Shown in pieces: positions 24,704 through 35,072 of a DNA stretch of 41,624 nucleotides; the stretch's first letter is position 1; the number at the start of each line of letters is the position of its first letter. Location of the stretch: NCBI RefSeq assembly GCF_000956595.1, contig NZ_JYOO01000041.1, positions 1-41,624 of the forward strand, given 5' to 3'. The notes beneath the pieces are model-generated. The model had not been told where the DNA came from and made no database searches. It worked only from the letters and a program-made list of their open reading frames with translations. Source of the DNA: Priestia aryabhattai B8W22 (lineage in GTDB: Bacteria; Bacillota; Bacilli; Bacillales; Bacillaceae_H). A program made the position numbers and the translations under genes.

Positions 24704-26431
24704 TTACATGGTCTGCTTCATCTTATCCGCTAAATCTAAAAGCTCTTTGGCATGTTCCTTCGTTAAGCTTGTAATTTCAGCTCCTGCAATCATTCGACCA
24801 ATTTCTTTTACTTTTTCATCAAGAGTTAATGGCAGAACAGACGTCGTTGTACGATCACCTTTTATCTCTTTAGCGATAAAGAGGTGAGTATCTGCCATAG
24901 CTGCTACCTGCGGCAGATGAGATATACAGAGAACTTGTGAATCAACAGAAATGGCATGGATCTTTTCACCGATCGATTGAGCTACTCTTCCACTTACGCC
25001 TGTATCAACTTCATCAAAGATAATGGACGTCACACCTTGATGCTTAGAAAAAATGCTCTTTAACGCCAGCATAATTCTTGAAAGCTCTCCTCCTGAAGCT
25101 ACTTTTGCAAGAGGCTTTAACGGTTCACCTGGATTGGTAGAAATATAAAATTCTACGCTGTCAATGCCGTCTTTTGTGAATTTTATTCTTTCTCCATTTA
25201 CTTCAACGTCATTTTTACCTGCATTTACGACAGAGAATTTAATTTGAAATACGGTCTTAGCCATATAAAGTTCTTGAAGCTCATGATGGATGCTATCCGT
25301 TAACTCTTGAGCAAGTTTTCTTCGAATAGTTGAAACATTGTTAGCTTCTACTAATAAATCCTGCGCTACGCTGTCTAACTGTTCTTTGATCTTGCTCACA
25401 TGCGTATCTCGATTTTCAATACGATCAATTTCATCTTCAATTTGTGCAGCATATTCTAGAATTTCATCTACGCTTTGACCGTATTTACGCTTTAAGTGAT
25501 TAATTTCATTTAAACGCGCTTCAATAAAGTCTAAGCGTTTGGGATCAAATTCTAATAAATCAAGCTGCTGACGAATTTTATAAGACGCGTCTTCTAGCTG
25601 ATAGAAACTCGATGAAATGATTTCAGAAATATCGGCATAGTTTTTTTCCAGTGACGAAATATCCTCCGTATGATTCATGGCTACGCCTACCCAATCTAAA
25701 CCTTGATGCTCACCGTGCAGCGCATTGTACGCATCGTTTAATGACGTATAGATCTTTTCAAAGTTAGAAATCTTCAAACGCTCTTCATTTAGTTCCTCGT
25801 CTTCGTTCAGCTGCAAATTTGCCGCTTTGATTTCATCTAATTGAAATTGAATAAGATCTAGGCGGTGCGCCATCTGCTGCTCATTTTCAGTTAATTGATC
25901 CAACTGTTTTTTTAACGATGTATACCTCGAAAATACCTCTCGATACTCCGTCAAAGCCTCTTCTACTTGTTCTCCTCCATACTGATCAAGAAGAGTTAAA
26001 TGACGATCTTGATTCATTAAGTCTTGGTGCTCGTGCTGTCCATGTATATCAATTAACGTTTGTCCGACTTCACGTAGGATAGCTAACGTGACGAGCTTAC
26101 CGTTGATCCGGCAAATACTTTTCCCATTTGTGGTAATGTCTCGGCGAAGCACAATCATTCCATCTTCCACTTCTAAACCGACTTGTTTAGCTTTTTCATG
26201 ACTTGGATGCTGTTCTTCATCAAATAAGAAAAGCCCTTCGATTTCGGCTCTGTCTGTTCCGTGGCGGACGAACTCCGAAGAGCCTCTTCCACCTACTAAC
26301 AATGAAATGGCATCAATAATAATTGACTTTCCCGCTCCTGTTTCACCTGTTAATACCGTTAAGCCTTTTTCAAATGAAACAGAAAGTTCATCAATAATCG
26401 CAAAATTTTTAATGGATAATTCAGCTAACAA
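24704..26431 (-). CDS. recN: DNA repair protein RecN
   Basis: SMC-like ATPase recruited early to double-strand breaks. ATPase head N-terminal half with Walker A GETGAGKS (29-36), long coiled-coil arms roughly 155-355, and C-terminal head half with signature ASGGELSRIMLAL and Walker B SIIFDEVDTGVSG. 575 residues is typical. Starts 17 bases after ahrC stops, with weak AAGGTGAGTGAAG ribosome site, so it is presumably cotranscribed with ahrC as in B. subtilis. The spacer is too short to hold a separate SOS promoter; a LexA site inside ahrC was not searched exhaustively. Confidence 0.97.
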   Translation of the reverse strand: MLAELSIKNFAIIDELSVSFEKGLTVLTGETGAGKSIIIDAISLLVGGRGSSEFVRHGTDRAEIEGLFLFDEEQHPSHEKAKQVGLEVEDGMIVLRRDITTNGKSICRINGKLVTLAILREVGQTLIDIHGQHEHQDLMNQDRHLTLLDQYGGEQVEEALTEYREVFSRYTSLKKQLDQLTENEQQMAHRLDLIQFQLDEIKAANLQLNEDEELNEERLKISNFEKIYTSLNDAYNALHGEHQGLDWVGVAMNHTEDISSLEKNYADISEIISSSFYQLEDASYKIRQQLDLLEFDPKRLDFIEARLNEINHLKRKYGQSVDEILEYAAQIEDEIDRIENRDTHVSKIKEQLDSVAQDLLVEANNVSTIRRKLAQELTDSIHHELQELYMAKTVFQIKFSVVNAGKNDVEVNGERIKFTKDGIDSVEFYISTNPGEPLKPLAKVASGGELSRIMLALKSIFSKHQGVTSIIFDEVDTGVSGRVAQSIGEKIHAISVDSQVLCISHLPQVAAMADTHLFIAKEIKGDRTTTSVLPLTLDEKVKEIGRMIAGAEITSLTKEHAKELLDLADKMKQTM

Positions 26432-26447
26432 CCTGCTTCACTCACCT

Positions 26448-26897
26448 TTATAACATTTCTAAGAATCGGTCTGATATAATTTGCGTATCTTCAGGAGTAC
26501 GGCAAATAATCAAACATGTATCGTCTCCACAAATTGTTCCTAATATTTCGTCCCAGTCCAAATGATCAATTAATGCGCCAATCGCATTTGCATTTCCCGG
26601 TAATGTTTTCATCACCAACATATGCCCGGCTGAATCAATTTTTACAAATGCGTCCATAAGAGAGCGCTTTAACTTTTGTAAGGGATTAAAACGCTGATCT
26701 GCAGGCAAACTGTATTTGTATCGACCGTCCATCAAAGGCACTTTGACTAAGTGCAGTTCTTTAATATCACGAGAGATTGTTGCCTGTGTTACATTAAAAC
26801 CTTGGTTTTTTAAAATATCTACCAATTCATCCTGTGTTTCAATATCATTATTCGTGATAATATCACGAATTTTAATATGTCTTTGCCCTTTATTCAT
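26448..26897 (-). CDS. ahrC: Arginine repressor AhrC/ArgR
   Basis: Hexameric arginine-responsive regulator that represses arginine biosynthesis and activates catabolism. Winged-helix DNA-binding domain 1-70 with recognition segment [17 protein letters not shown], then the oligomerisation/arginine-binding domain with [15 protein letters not shown], including the Asp pair that contacts arginine. 149 residues is exact for the family. The ATG follows GTGAGGTGCC. A plausible target, the ARG-box-like site at artP, is in the same window. Gene order dxs-tlyA-ahrC-recN is that of B. subtilis. Confidence 0.96.
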   Translation of the reverse strand: MNKGQRHIKIRDIITNNDIETQDELVDILKNQGFNVTQATISRDIKELHLVKVPLMDGRYKYSLPADQRFNPLQKLKRSLMDAFVKIDSAGHMLVMKTLPGNANAIGALIDHLDWDEILGTICGDDTCLIICRTPEDTQIISDRFLEML

Positions 26898-27023
26898 GTT
26901 GGCACCTCACATTAATATGTAATCTTCTTTTTGTTTTGTTGTTTATAAGTCTTTCACTAATTAAGTATCATAATGTGTTCAACTTGATTATGCACCTTTT
27001 GTATAAAGAGTCATAATCAAATC

Positions 27024-27053
27024 GCCAATGCTAAGTCTTTGCTTAACATTGGC
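27024..27053 (-). other. Hairpin between tlyA and ahrC
   Basis: Twelve-base arms GCCAATGCTAAG and CTTAACATTGGC with one mismatch, loop of 6, five bases after the tlyA stop. The minus strand continues GATTTGATT without a solid T-run, so termination would be partial and ahrC-recN may be read from upstream. Confidence 0.55.
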
Positions 27054-27058
27054 CATTA

Positions 27059-27886
27059 TTACTTTTTCTCTTTTAACGTTTTATGTGCTTCTTCGACCAC
27101 TTCACGCACAGTAAGCGGAGCTTGATTGTCACCAAGTTCACGCTCGCCTTTCCAGCGAAGGTGAAGAAGAAATTCGATATTTCCATCTCCTCCTGTTATC
27201 GGTGAATACGACATGTTATATACATCGTATCCTTGACGAAGGGAGAAATCCACCATGCCTTGAAGGACTTCTTCATGCACTTTTGAGTCACGCACGATTC
27301 CTTTTTTCCCAACTTGCTCTCTTCCAGCCTCAAACTGGGGCTTAACAAGCGCAACAACATCGCTGTGTGGAACAAGAAGTGTTTTTAACACAGGGAGAAT
27401 GAGTCTTAAGGAAATAAATGATACATCGATAGAAGCGAATTCAGGCAAGCCTCTTGATAAATCAGCTGGGGTCACATAACGGAAATTTGTTCGTTCCATT
27501 ACTTCTACTCGCTCATCCTGACGAAGCTTCCAAGCTAGCTGATTATAGCCTACGTCTAGCGCATAGGACATCTTCGCTCCATTTTGAAGCGCACAATCGG
27601 TAAAGCCTCCAGTAGAAGAACCAATATCAATCATGATTTTATCCGCTACATGGACATTAAATTCTTTAATTGCTTTTTCAAGCTTAAAGCCGCCTCTGCT
27701 GACATAAGGCATCACTGCACCTTTAATTGTCAGCGGCGTATCACGTTCAATTTTCTCTCCCGGCTTATCCAAACGGACTTCATTCGCATAAACAAGTCCT
27801 GCCATCACTGTACGCTTTGCTTTTTCTCTTGTTTCAATCAAACCTCTTTCTACTAATAATACATCTACTCGTTCTTTTTTTGTCAC
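27059..27886 (-). CDS. tlyA: TlyA-type rRNA 2'-O-methyltransferase (YqxC)
   Basis: Predicted ribosomal RNA cytidine-2'-O-methyltransferase or hemolysin-A-like RNA-binding protein. N-terminal S4 RNA-binding domain (about 4-62, [19 protein letters not shown]), then an FtsJ/RrmJ-type methyltransferase with SAM motif [14 protein letters not shown] near 90, the [14 protein letters not shown] region and K-D-K-E-type residues. 275 residues. Its ATG overlaps the dxs stop by 4 bases (ATGA), so translation is coupled. In B. subtilis the equivalent is yqxC; methyltransferase activity is inferred from the family. Confidence 0.9.
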   Translation of the reverse strand: MTKKERVDVLLVERGLIETREKAKRTVMAGLVYANEVRLDKPGEKIERDTPLTIKGAVMPYVSRGGFKLEKAIKEFNVHVADKIMIDIGSSTGGFTDCALQNGAKMSYALDVGYNQLAWKLRQDERVEVMERTNFRYVTPADLSRGLPEFASIDVSFISLRLILPVLKTLLVPHSDVVALVKPQFEAGREQVGKKGIVRDSKVHEEVLQGMVDFSLRQGYDVYNMSYSPITGGDGNIEFLLHLRWKGERELGDNQAPLTVREVVEEAHKTLKEKK

Positions 27887-29784
27887 TTAACTTCAAGCCT
27901 CTTTTGTATTGGTGTTACGAGTTTTTTAACTCGATTTATAATCTCTTCTTTGGTTAAGCCAATTTCTTCTAAAAGTTTTGTTACGCTGCCGTGCTCGATA
28001 AAGCGATCTGGAATCCCCATACGTTCAACGCGCGTATCATAATAGCCGTGCTCTGATGCAAACTCTAACACCGAGCTTCCAAAACCGCCTTGAAGTACCG
28101 CTTCTTCCACCGTAATCACAGGCTTATTAGTTTGGAAAATTTCGTGAAGCATTTTTTCATCCAGCGGTTTAATAAAACGAGCATTGACCACTTTGACGCT
28201 GATTCCTTGCTTCTCAAGTTCTGCTGCTGCATCCATCGCCATTGAAATCGTTGTACCAAACGTTAAAATGGTTGTATCTGAACCTTCTTTTAATACGTCC
28301 CATGTACCGATCGGAATGTTTTTCAGTTCTGAATCTAGTTCAACACCTAATCCGTTTCCTCTCGCATAGCGCATGGCAATCGGACCTTCTTCATAAGTCA
28401 AAGCAGTATGAACCATGTGCTGGCCTTCATTCTCATCTTTTGGCATCATAATAACAAGGTTAGGCAAATGACGTAAGAATGCAATATCAAACACGCCTTG
28501 ATGCGTTTCACCATCAGCACCTACTAGCCCAGCGCGATCAATCCCAATAAATACATTTAGCTTCTGGCGGCAAATATCATGAACCACTTGATCGTATGCA
28601 CGCTGTAAAAACGTAGAATAAATAGCTAAAAAGGGCTTCATATTTTGAGTTGCAAGACCCGCTGCCATTGTTGTAGCATGCTGCTCTGCAATCCCAACAT
28701 CAAACATGCGATGCGGAAACTCTTTTTGAAACGCTTCAAGTTTTGAACCTACAGGCATTGCTGGCGTTACTGCTACGATACGCTCATCTTCTCTAGCCAT
28801 TTTCAATACCGTATCACTTACTAATTTACTCCAAGCAATCGGAACATTTTTGTCTTTAATAAAGTCACCGGACTCAATTTTATATGGGCCTGTACCATGC
28901 CACGCTCCGCTTTTATCGCTTTCCGCTGGCAAGTACCCTTTCCCTTTTTTCGTAATCACATGGATCAGTACCGGTCCTTTTGTTTTCTTTGCATATTGTA
29001 ACGTTTCCAATAAATCGTCATAGCTATGGCCGTCAACCGGCCCTAAATACGTAAAGCCAAGATCTTCAAAGAACATGCCTGACACAACCATGTACTTTAG
29101 GCCATCTTTTACACGTTCTGCCGTTGCCGCAAGCTTACCGCCTACCGCAGGCACTTTTTTCAGTAAGACTTCAAGCTCATCTTTTACCCAGTTGTATTTG
29201 CCCGCCGTGCGCAAACGTCCCAGAATGCTGTGTACAGCCCCCACATTAGGAGCGATAGACATTTCATTGTCATTTAAAATAACGGTCATATCCGTTTGCT
29301 CGTGCCCGATGTGGTTAAGCGCTTCAAGAGCCATACCACCTGTTAAAGCTCCGTCACCAATGATAGGAACAATGTGCGCTTTTGTTTTTTGCAAATCTCT
29401 TGCTGCAGCCATTCCCATTGCGGCTGAAAGAGATGTAGAACTATGTCCCGTTTCCCATACATCATGCTCACTTTCATCTCGCTTCGGAAAACCGCATAAC
29501 CCTTTATATTGACGGATTGTATCAAACTCTCCCGCTCGTCCTGTTAAAATTTTATGGACATATGACTGATGCCCGACGTCCCATAAAAATTTATCTTTTG
29601 GACTGTCGAACACTTTATGGAGTGCAAGCGTTAACTCAACAACCCCCAAATTTGGCCCTATATGACCACCAGTTGCAGAAAGCTTTGTAATTAAAAAACG
29701 ACGAATCTCTTCACTTAGTTCTTCTAATTGTGTTACTGACATCTTCTTTAAAAACTCAGGATTTTTTATCGTTGTAAGATCCAA
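27883..29784 (-). CDS. dxs: 1-deoxy-D-xylulose-5-phosphate synthase
   Basis: Thiamine-diphosphate enzyme condensing pyruvate and glyceraldehyde 3-phosphate, the first step of the MEP isoprenoid pathway. Cofactor motif [15 protein letters not shown] near 150, [21 protein letters not shown] near 55-75, transketolase middle domain with [12 protein letters not shown], and C-terminal domain. 633 residues is normal. The start is TTG at 29784; an in-frame TGA lies three codons upstream, so no earlier start is possible, and [15 protein letters not shown] aligns with B. subtilis Dxs. Unusually it is separated from ispA by 320 bases holding a promoter and terminator. Confidence 0.96.
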   Translation of the reverse strand: MDLTTIKNPEFLKKMSVTQLEELSEEIRRFLITKLSATGGHIGPNLGVVELTLALHKVFDSPKDKFLWDVGHQSYVHKILTGRAGEFDTIRQYKGLCGFPKRDESEHDVWETGHSSTSLSAAMGMAAARDLQKTKAHIVPIIGDGALTGGMALEALNHIGHEQTDMTVILNDNEMSIAPNVGAVHSILGRLRTAGKYNWVKDELEVLLKKVPAVGGKLAATAERVKDGLKYMVVSGMFFEDLGFTYLGPVDGHSYDDLLETLQYAKKTKGPVLIHVITKKGKGYLPAESDKSGAWHGTGPYKIESGDFIKDKNVPIAWSKLVSDTVLKMAREDERIVAVTPAMPVGSKLEAFQKEFPHRMFDVGIAEQHATTMAAGLATQNMKPFLAIYSTFLQRAYDQVVHDICRQKLNVFIGIDRAGLVGADGETHQGVFDIAFLRHLPNLVIMMPKDENEGQHMVHTALTYEEGPIAMRYARGNGLGVELDSELKNIPIGTWDVLKEGSDTTILTFGTTISMAMDAAAELEKQGISVKVVNARFIKPLDEKMLHEIFQTNKPVITVEEAVLQGGFGSSVLEFASEHGYYDTRVERMGIPDRFIEHGSVTKLLEEIGLTKEEIINRVKKLVTPIQKRLEVK

Positions 29785-29933
29785 GGTGGATCACTCACTT
29801 TCGTACTTGTTATAAAGTTACCTTAATACATTGTCTATTGTTTTATACGTATAGTCAATTTTTAGTATTTCCTTATTACTTACAATACCTTTGATATTCT
29901 ATCAGTAAACCAGTGATATTCAAAGGAAAACAG

Positions 29934-29970
29934 TGAAAAAATAGCCGCTAACACAAATGTGATAACGGCC
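29934..29970 (-). terminator. Terminator or attenuator upstream of dxs
   Basis: On the minus strand GCCGTTATCAC pairs with GTGTTAGCGGC (one wobble, one mismatch) across a 4-base loop, followed by TATTTTTT. It would stop transcripts from the promoter at 30032-30060 after about 90 bases. Confidence 0.65.
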
Positions 29971-30031
29971 ACCAAGATATTGTATATGTCTTTCAAACCT
30001 ATGCACTACGCTTTTATACAGTAGTAAAATC

Positions 30032-30060
30032 ATTATAGCATAGCCCCTATGGGGACTCAA
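30032..30060 (-). promoter_or_regulatory. Strong SigA-type promoter in the ispA-dxs gap
   Basis: Minus strand -35 TTGAGT (30055-30060), 17-base spacer, -10 TATAAT (30032-30037) preceded by TGC, an extended -10. The spacer contains CCCCATAGGGG, a short palindrome. One of the best promoter matches in the window. Confidence 0.7.
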
Positions 30061-30104
30061 TCTTATTTTACTGTATCACTCAAAAAACCTGACAGAAATC
30101 GTCA

Positions 30105-31001
30105 TTAACTATCACGTTTTGCTATATATAAACAAATTTCTTCTAGTAATCCGTGCTTAATTTGAGCTTGACGTAACGAAAGAAGTGCTTGTTCAACATG
30201 ATACTGTAACTTTTCTTTGGCCGCTTCCATACCTAATAAAGAAGGATATGTCGTTTTTTCATTTTCTGTATCACTGCCAATTGGCTTTCCTAACTTTTCT
30301 TCAGACCCTTCCACATCCAAGATATCATCTTGAATTTGAAACGCTAACCCTACATGCTTACTGAATTCTTCTAATAATTCTTGCTGTAGAGGCGTAGCTT
30401 TTGCAAGAATTGCTCCTGCTTTTACACAAAATCCTAGCAGCTTCCCCGTTTTATGAAGGTGAATATATTCAAGCTCGTCTAGCGTGAGCTGCTTTTTTTC
30501 GCCTTCCATATCTGCAACCTGTCCGCTGATCATACCTTCTGTTCCGCTTGCTTTTACCAGTTCTGTAATGAGTTCAAGTTTCATATGTGATGTAATTTCA
30601 GGGTGTGCCGCCTCAGAAATGAGCTGAAAGCTATTTGTTAAAAGAGCATCTCCAGCTAATATAGCCGTTGCTTCGCCGTACACTTTGTGATTGGTCGGTT
30701 TTCCTCTTCTTAAGTCGTCATCATCCATACTAGGTAAATCATCGTGAATGAGCGAATATGTATGAATCATTTCCACTGCACAGGCTGTTTCTAATCCCAT
30801 GCTCTCGTCTTTTCCAAATGCATGTAGCGTTGCAAACAACAGCACTGGGCGAAGTCGCTTTCCTCCTGCCGTAAGCGAGTAAAGCATGGATTCCTTTAAG
30901 TTAACCGGAGCATGTAATGCTTTTACGACTTCAGGCAAGCGTGTTTCTACTCGATCTTTTGTAAAAGAAATATACTCTTTTAAATTCATTTCATTCACCA
31001 T
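30105..31001 (-). CDS. ispA: Farnesyl diphosphate synthase IspA (YqiD)
   Basis: Short-chain prenyltransferase making farnesyl diphosphate from IPP and DMAPP/GPP. First aspartate-rich motif DDLPSMDDDDLRRGKP near 85-100 and second DDILD near 225-230, both metal-diphosphate binding. About 299 residues, normal. I set the start at ATG 31001, 7 bases after AGGAGGA; a GTG at 31004 is also in frame. The start overlaps the xseB stop region. Gene order xseA-xseB-ispA-dxs is conserved in Bacillus, except that here a long spacer follows. Confidence 0.96.
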   Translation of the reverse strand: MVNEMNLKEYISFTKDRVETRLPEVVKALHAPVNLKESMLYSLTAGGKRLRPVLLFATLHAFGKDESMGLETACAVEMIHTYSLIHDDLPSMDDDDLRRGKPTNHKVYGEATAILAGDALLTNSFQLISEAAHPEITSHMKLELITELVKASGTEGMISGQVADMEGEKKQLTLDELEYIHLHKTGKLLGFCVKAGAILAKATPLQQELLEEFSKHVGLAFQIQDDILDVEGSEEKLGKPIGSDTENEKTTYPSLLGMEAAKEKLQYHVEQALLSLRQAQIKHGLLEEICLYIAKRDS

Positions 31002-31234
31002 CACTCTTCCTCCTGTACCGAGAATGGCTCAAGCGTTCCGTCTTCACGTAAAATAGTTTCCATTTGTTTTTCAATATGCTGAAGACGATCGTGACAGAAT
31101 TTTGAAAGAGTCATTCCTTCTTGGAATTGTTGAATTGCTTCTTCTAAAGGCACGTCGCCTTCTTCTAGCTTATTTACGATGGTTTCTAACTTCTCCATCG
31201 CCTCTTCAAACGTATACTCTTTATTTGTCGCCAT
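31001..31234 (-). CDS. xseB: Exodeoxyribonuclease VII small subunit
   Basis: Small helical subunit of exonuclease VII, several copies of which bind the large subunit XseA for degradation of single-stranded DNA. The protein begins [20 protein letters not shown] and contains [19 protein letters not shown], the family hallmark. 77 residues, typical. Four bases separate it from xseA and it overlaps ispA, so the three are one translation-coupled unit. Confidence 0.95.
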   Translation of the reverse strand: MATNKEYTFEEAMEKLETIVNKLEEGDVPLEEAIQQFQEGMTLSKFCHDRLQHIEKQMETILREDGTLEPFSVQEEE

Positions 31235-31237
31235 TTT

Positions 31238-32578
31238 TCATCGCTCCTCTATTTTCGAAACTTCACACTGCAACTGTCCATCGGTCAAACGAACGTTTAC
31301 TACATCACCTTTGGATACTTGTTTGGTTGATTTAATTAACTCTTTTTCTTTATCGTATACCAAGCTGTAGCCTCTTTCCATTGTTTTTAATGGACTAAGC
31401 GTATGTAATTTTGACGTTGCCGTGGCAAATAAAAGCTGTTTTTGCTTTAGCAGCTGCTGCATCTCTTTTGTCAGCATTTTCGTCAACTGCTGTTGACGGT
31501 CTGCGGCTTTCGTTAACTGATGCGCGGGGTGATTTCGCAACAAAGCGGCTGTTAGCTGCTCGTAGTTCGTCCGTTTATGCTCAATGTACCTTCTACCTTC
31601 ACGATAAAAACGCTCCATCAGCTGATCTAACTGCTGCTCTTTTTGCTCGACCAACTTTTGGGGATAACGAAAAGCATATGATTTCTGAGATCGTTCAAGC
31701 CTGCGGCTACTAGACTGAAGCATCTCTTTCATCGAACGAAGAAGACGGATATTTCGCTGAGTCAACCTTTCCGTAATTTCACTGATATGAGGTACAGCCA
31801 ACTCCGCAGCACCCGTTGGAGTAGGGGCTCGCAGATCTGCTACAAAGTCTGCAATTGTAAAATCGGTTTCATGTCCAACCGCTGAAATAACGGGAATAGT
31901 AGAAGTGAAAATTGCGCGAGCAACGCTTTCTTCGTTAAACGCCCAAAGCTCTTCAATTGACCCGCCACCGCGGCCGACAATTAATACGTCTGCTTCTTTA
32001 CGACGGTTCGCTTCTTCAATTGCCTTTATGATAGACGGTGCCGCATTCACTCCTTGAACAAGAGCGGGCATAACAATAATGTTCGCGTTATATCTGCGCT
32101 TTAATGTCGTAATAATATCACGTACGGCGGCTCCAGTAGGAGATGTAATCACACCTATTGTTGTTGGATACTTCGGAAGTTTTCGTTTTCTGGCAGGATC
32201 AAACAAGCCTTCTTTTTCCAGCTTTTTTTTCAGCTGTTCGTAGGCCAAGTATAAGTTTCCAACGCCGTCAGGCTGCATTTCTTTTACGTACATTTGATAA
32301 TTTCCGCTTGGTTCATAAACCGAAATTTCAGCTCGAATAAGTACATTCATTCCTTCTTCAGGCTGAAAATTAAGCTGACGGTTATGCCCAGCAAACATAA
32401 CGGCTGCGATACGAGCATTTTGATCTTTTAAGGTGAAATACATATGTCCTCGACTATGACGTTTAAAGTTAGAAATTTCTCCTTTAATCCATACATCTTG
32501 CATGTGAGGGTCTACGTCAAACTTGCGCTTGATGTATCGCGTAAGAGCCGTAACGGTTAGATAACGCACTTCACTCAT
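31238..32578 (-). CDS. xseA: Exodeoxyribonuclease VII large subunit
   Basis: Catalytic subunit of exonuclease VII. N-terminal OB-fold (about 18-100, [23 protein letters not shown]), catalytic domain with [40 protein letters not shown] and [28 protein letters not shown] split across about 130-290, then a long helical coiled coil to about 400 and a C-terminal strand region with ERGYSLVYD. 446 residues is normal. Start set at the second of two adjacent ATGs, 7 bases after AAAGGAGG; the first (32581) is 4 bases away. Preceded directly by nusB, without the folD gene usual in Bacillus. Confidence 0.95.
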   Translation of the reverse strand: MSEVRYLTVTALTRYIKRKFDVDPHMQDVWIKGEISNFKRHSRGHMYFTLKDQNARIAAVMFAGHNRQLNFQPEEGMNVLIRAEISVYEPSGNYQMYVKEMQPDGVGNLYLAYEQLKKKLEKEGLFDPARKRKLPKYPTTIGVITSPTGAAVRDIITTLKRRYNANIIVMPALVQGVNAAPSIIKAIEEANRRKEADVLIVGRGGGSIEELWAFNEESVARAIFTSTIPVISAVGHETDFTIADFVADLRAPTPTGAAELAVPHISEITERLTQRNIRLLRSMKEMLQSSSRRLERSQKSYAFRYPQKLVEQKEQQLDQLMERFYREGRRYIEHKRTNYEQLTAALLRNHPAHQLTKAADRQQQLTKMLTKEMQQLLKQKQLLFATATSKLHTLSPLKTMERGYSLVYDKEKELIKSTKQVSKGDVVNVRLTDGQLQCEVSKIEER

Positions 32579-32602
32579 CATTTCGCCTCCTTTGCAGTCA
32601 CC

Positions 32603-32626
32603 CTCTCCCCTTTATATAAAGGAGAG
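32603..32626. other. Palindromic stem in the nusB-xseA spacer
   Basis: CTCTCC/GGAGAG arms enclose a CC bulge and the self-complementary TTTATATAAA. It occupies the spacer where folD stands in B. subtilis. No T-run follows on either strand, so not an ordinary terminator. Confidence 0.4.
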
Positions 32627-32662
32627 AAGCATGTTAGTCACTTGATTTGGCAAGATGAACGT

Positions 32663-33055
32663 TTATTTAGATAAAGCTGTTAACACTTTAGACAATACGC
32701 CATTGATAAACTTGCTTGATTGATCATCGCCAAATGTTTTTGCTAATTCAATCGCTTCATTTAACGTAACGCTCGTAGGAATTTCTTCTTCATACTTCAT
32801 TTCGTATACGGCAATACGCAGGATAACGCGGTCTACAGTAGCTACGCGATCTAACGTCCACTTTTCTAAGTGATTGCGTAAAAGTTCATCAATTTCTTGC
32901 TGATGCTCAACCACACCTAGCACGAGACTTTCTAAAAATTGATCAGACTTTTCATTTTGTACAACATTTCCGATTGCCTCCATTGGCTCGGTTTGCCCTA
33001 AATCATGCTGAAATAGTGCTTGTAGTGCTTTTTGGCGTGCTGTATGTCTTTTCAT
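32663..33055 (-). CDS. nusB: Transcription antitermination factor NusB
   Basis: All-helical RNA-binding factor that pairs with NusE/S10 in rRNA antitermination. Begins [18 protein letters not shown], with [13 protein letters not shown] and [29 protein letters not shown], the conserved core. Start placed at ATG 33055, 8 bases after AAAGGAG, giving 130 residues; the open frame continues 10 codons further up but that extension would contain the ribosome site. Has its own promoter region (extended -10 TGC-TATTAT about 50 bases upstream) after the accBC-amaP terminator. Confidence 0.95.
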   Translation of the reverse strand: MKRHTARQKALQALFQHDLGQTEPMEAIGNVVQNEKSDQFLESLVLGVVEHQQEIDELLRNHLEKWTLDRVATVDRVILRIAVYEMKYEEEIPTSVTLNEAIELAKTFGDDQSSKFINGVLSKVLTALSK

Positions 33056-33157
33056 TATTTTTGCTCCTTTATTTATCTTCTTCAACTAGTATACCTAGAT
33101 AATAGCATAGTTTATGAAACGATACTTCATTGTTCTTATACGAAGTTTGTAGAACAC

Positions 33158-33193
33158 GAAAAAGACCGTCTTTATGACGAGACAGTCTTTTTC
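33158..33193. terminator. Terminator after amaP/yqhY (bidirectional shape)
   Basis: Outer arms GAAAAAGAC/GTCTTTTTC and inner GTCT/AGAC separated by one mismatch. The T-run of five on the minus strand ends the accB-accC-yqhY unit before nusB. Confidence 0.75.
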
Positions 33194-33276
33194 ACTTTAC
33201 CATAGCTTGTGTTGAAAAGGAACAAGTAATCATACGTTATTCCATTTTAGCAACAGCCGTTAGGTAAACGTTTGTT

Positions 33277-33678
33277 TTATTCAACTTCTTCAATATCAGT
33301 TCTTTGCGTATCAAACTGAATCCCTACGATATGAATGTTTACTTCATCGAGATCAATAGCTGTCATATTTTTAAGGGCTTGACGAATGTTATCTTGTACT
33401 TGCTGCGCTACATTTGGAATAGACACACCAAACTTCATCATACAAAATACGTCTACTTTTATCCCGTTTTCTGTTAAGTCCACTTTTACACCTTTACCGT
33501 GGTTTTTCTTTCCTAGTTTCTCCACAACGCCAGCTGCAAAATTTCCTCTCATTGCAGAAACGCCTTCTACTTCAGAAGCAGCAATACCCGCAATGACTTC
33601 AATAACCTCAGGAGCAATTTCTACTTTGCCAAGAGAATTTGGGTGTTCTTCCATTTCTAATACATGATTTTCATTCAT
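33277..33678 (-). CDS. yqhY: Asp23/Gls24 family protein YqhY
   Basis: Alkaline-shock-protein-like protein, in Bacillus encoded with acetyl-CoA carboxylase subunits and implicated in controlling that enzyme; mechanism unknown. Asp23 domain about 18-125: GKVEIAPEVIEVIAGIAASEVEGVSAM, then VDLTENGIKVDVFCMMKFG. No membrane segment. Start at ATG 33678, 8 bases after AGGAGG, gives 133 residues beginning MNENHVLEMEE; an in-frame GTG 9 bases upstream (33687) lies within the ribosome site. Follows accC by 29 bases. Confidence 0.9.
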   Translation of the reverse strand: MNENHVLEMEEHPNSLGKVEIAPEVIEVIAGIAASEVEGVSAMRGNFAAGVVEKLGKKNHGKGVKVDLTENGIKVDVFCMMKFGVSIPNVAQQVQDNIRQALKNMTAIDLDEVNIHIVGIQFDTQRTDIEEVE

Positions 33679-33707
33679 GTACAGCACCTCCTATAGTTTA
33701 TATTATA

Positions 33708-35060
33708 CTAAGAATTCATTACGTCATATAGCTCAAGAAACTTCGTGTTGAATTCACCGCTAACAAATTTTTCATGATTTAATAGCTTTTGGTGAAAAGG
33801 AATAGTGGTCGCAACGCCATCGATAACAAATTCATCTAACGCGCGCTTCATTCGTTCAATAGCTTCCTCACGAGTTGGCGCATGAACAATCAATTTAGCC
33901 ACCATTGAATCATAGTAAGGTGGGATTGCATAGCCCGGGTATGCAGCAGAGTCTACGCGCACTCCGTAGCCGCCTGGCGGCAAGTACATTTGAATCGTAC
34001 CTGGTGATGGCATAAAGTTTTTCTCTGGGTTTTCTGCGTTGATTCGGCACTCAATTGCCCATCCGTTAAATGTCACTTCTTCTTGCGTAAACGGTAAAGT
34101 TTCACCATTTGCCACTTTGATTTGTTCTTTAATTAAGTCAACTCCTGTCACCATCTCTGTAACAGGATGTTCTACTTGGATACGCGTATTCATTTCCATG
34201 AAGTAAAATTTGTTTTCACGGTAATCATAAATGAATTCCACGGTTCCGGCTCCTGTGTAATTAACGGCTTGCGCGGCTTTAACAGCAGCGTCGCCCATTA
34301 ATTCACGCGTTTTTTCGTCTAACGCTGGAGAAGGTGTTTCTTCAATTAATTTTTGAAGACGGCGTTGAATCGAGCAATCACGCTCTCCTAAATGTACAGT
34401 ATTTCCATGAGAATCAGCCAACACTTGGATCTCAACGTGACGGAAATCCTCAATGAACTTCTCAATGTACACACCAGGGTTACCGAAAGCTGTAGCAGCT
34501 TCTTGCTGCGTAATTGTAATACCTTTAATAAGCTCTTGTTCATTTTTCGCAACGCGGATTCCTTTTCCTCCGCCTCCTGCCGTTGCTTTAATAATAACAG
34601 GATAGCCAATGTCATTAGCGATTGACATACCGTCTTCTACTGACTCTACAATTCCAGTTGAACCAGGAACAATTGGGACACCGGCTTCACGCATCGTTTC
34701 TCTCGCTACGTCTTTTGTTCCCATTTTGTTAATGGCTTCAGGACTTGGTCCTACAAATGTAACGTTACACTCTCTGCATAGCTCTGCAAAATCAGCGTTT
34801 TCAGCTAAAAAGCCGTATCCAGGGTGAATGGCGTCACAGCCCGTTAGCATCGCAACGCTCATGATGTTTGTAAAGTTTAAATAGCTGTCTTTAGATGACG
34901 TTGGTCCAATACAATACGCTTCGTCTGCTAATTGTACATGCAAAGATTCGCGATCAGCTTGAGAATGAACAGCTACTGATTCTACACCTAACTCTTTACA
35001 CGCTCGAATAATTCGAACCGCAATTTCTCCTCGATTCGCAATTAATAGCTTTTTAATCAT
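33708..35060 (-). CDS. accC: Biotin carboxylase subunit of acetyl-CoA carboxylase
   Basis: Carboxylates the biotin on AccB using ATP and bicarbonate, the first half of malonyl-CoA synthesis. N-terminal biotin-carboxylase domain ([16 protein letters not shown]), ATP-grasp domain with glycine-rich [14 protein letters not shown] near 158-170, catalytic stretch [14 protein letters not shown] and the C-terminal domain. 450 residues, exact for the family. 12 bases after accB; ATG follows GGAGCGG. Confidence 0.98.
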   Translation of the reverse strand: MIKKLLIANRGEIAVRIIRACKELGVESVAVHSQADRESLHVQLADEAYCIGPTSSKDSYLNFTNIMSVAMLTGCDAIHPGYGFLAENADFAELCRECNVTFVGPSPEAINKMGTKDVARETMREAGVPIVPGSTGIVESVEDGMSIANDIGYPVIIKATAGGGGKGIRVAKNEQELIKGITITQQEAATAFGNPGVYIEKFIEDFRHVEIQVLADSHGNTVHLGERDCSIQRRLQKLIEETPSPALDEKTRELMGDAAVKAAQAVNYTGAGTVEFIYDYRENKFYFMEMNTRIQVEHPVTEMVTGVDLIKEQIKVANGETLPFTQEEVTFNGWAIECRINAENPEKNFMPSPGTIQMYLPPGGYGVRVDSAAYPGYAIPPYYDSMVAKLIVHAPTREEAIERMKRALDEFVIDGVATTIPFHQKLLNHEKFVSGEFNTKFLELYDVMNS

Positions 35061-35072
35061 ATTTACCGCTCC

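Larger units (their letters stand above)
29785..30104 (-). other. ispA-dxs gap with promoter, short transcribed unit and terminator
   Basis: This 320-base non-coding stretch interrupts an otherwise tight gene block. Reading leftward: promoter at 30032-30060, a predicted transcript of about 90 bases, a terminator at 29934-29970, then about 150 bases to dxs with weaker promoter-like sequences (TTGAAT-16-TAGAAT, and TTGACT with GACAAT at 17). No convincing coding frame with a ribosome site is seen. Confidence 0.6.

Noticed and set aside
26898-27000. ARG box for ahrC autoregulation
   Set aside because: CATAAT...ATTATG inverted bases near 26970 only loosely resemble an ARG box; AT-rich DNA gives such matches by chance.
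29075-29512. 145-codon plus-strand frame inside dxs
   Set aside because: Antisense to the conserved cofactor-binding part of dxs; no ribosome site.
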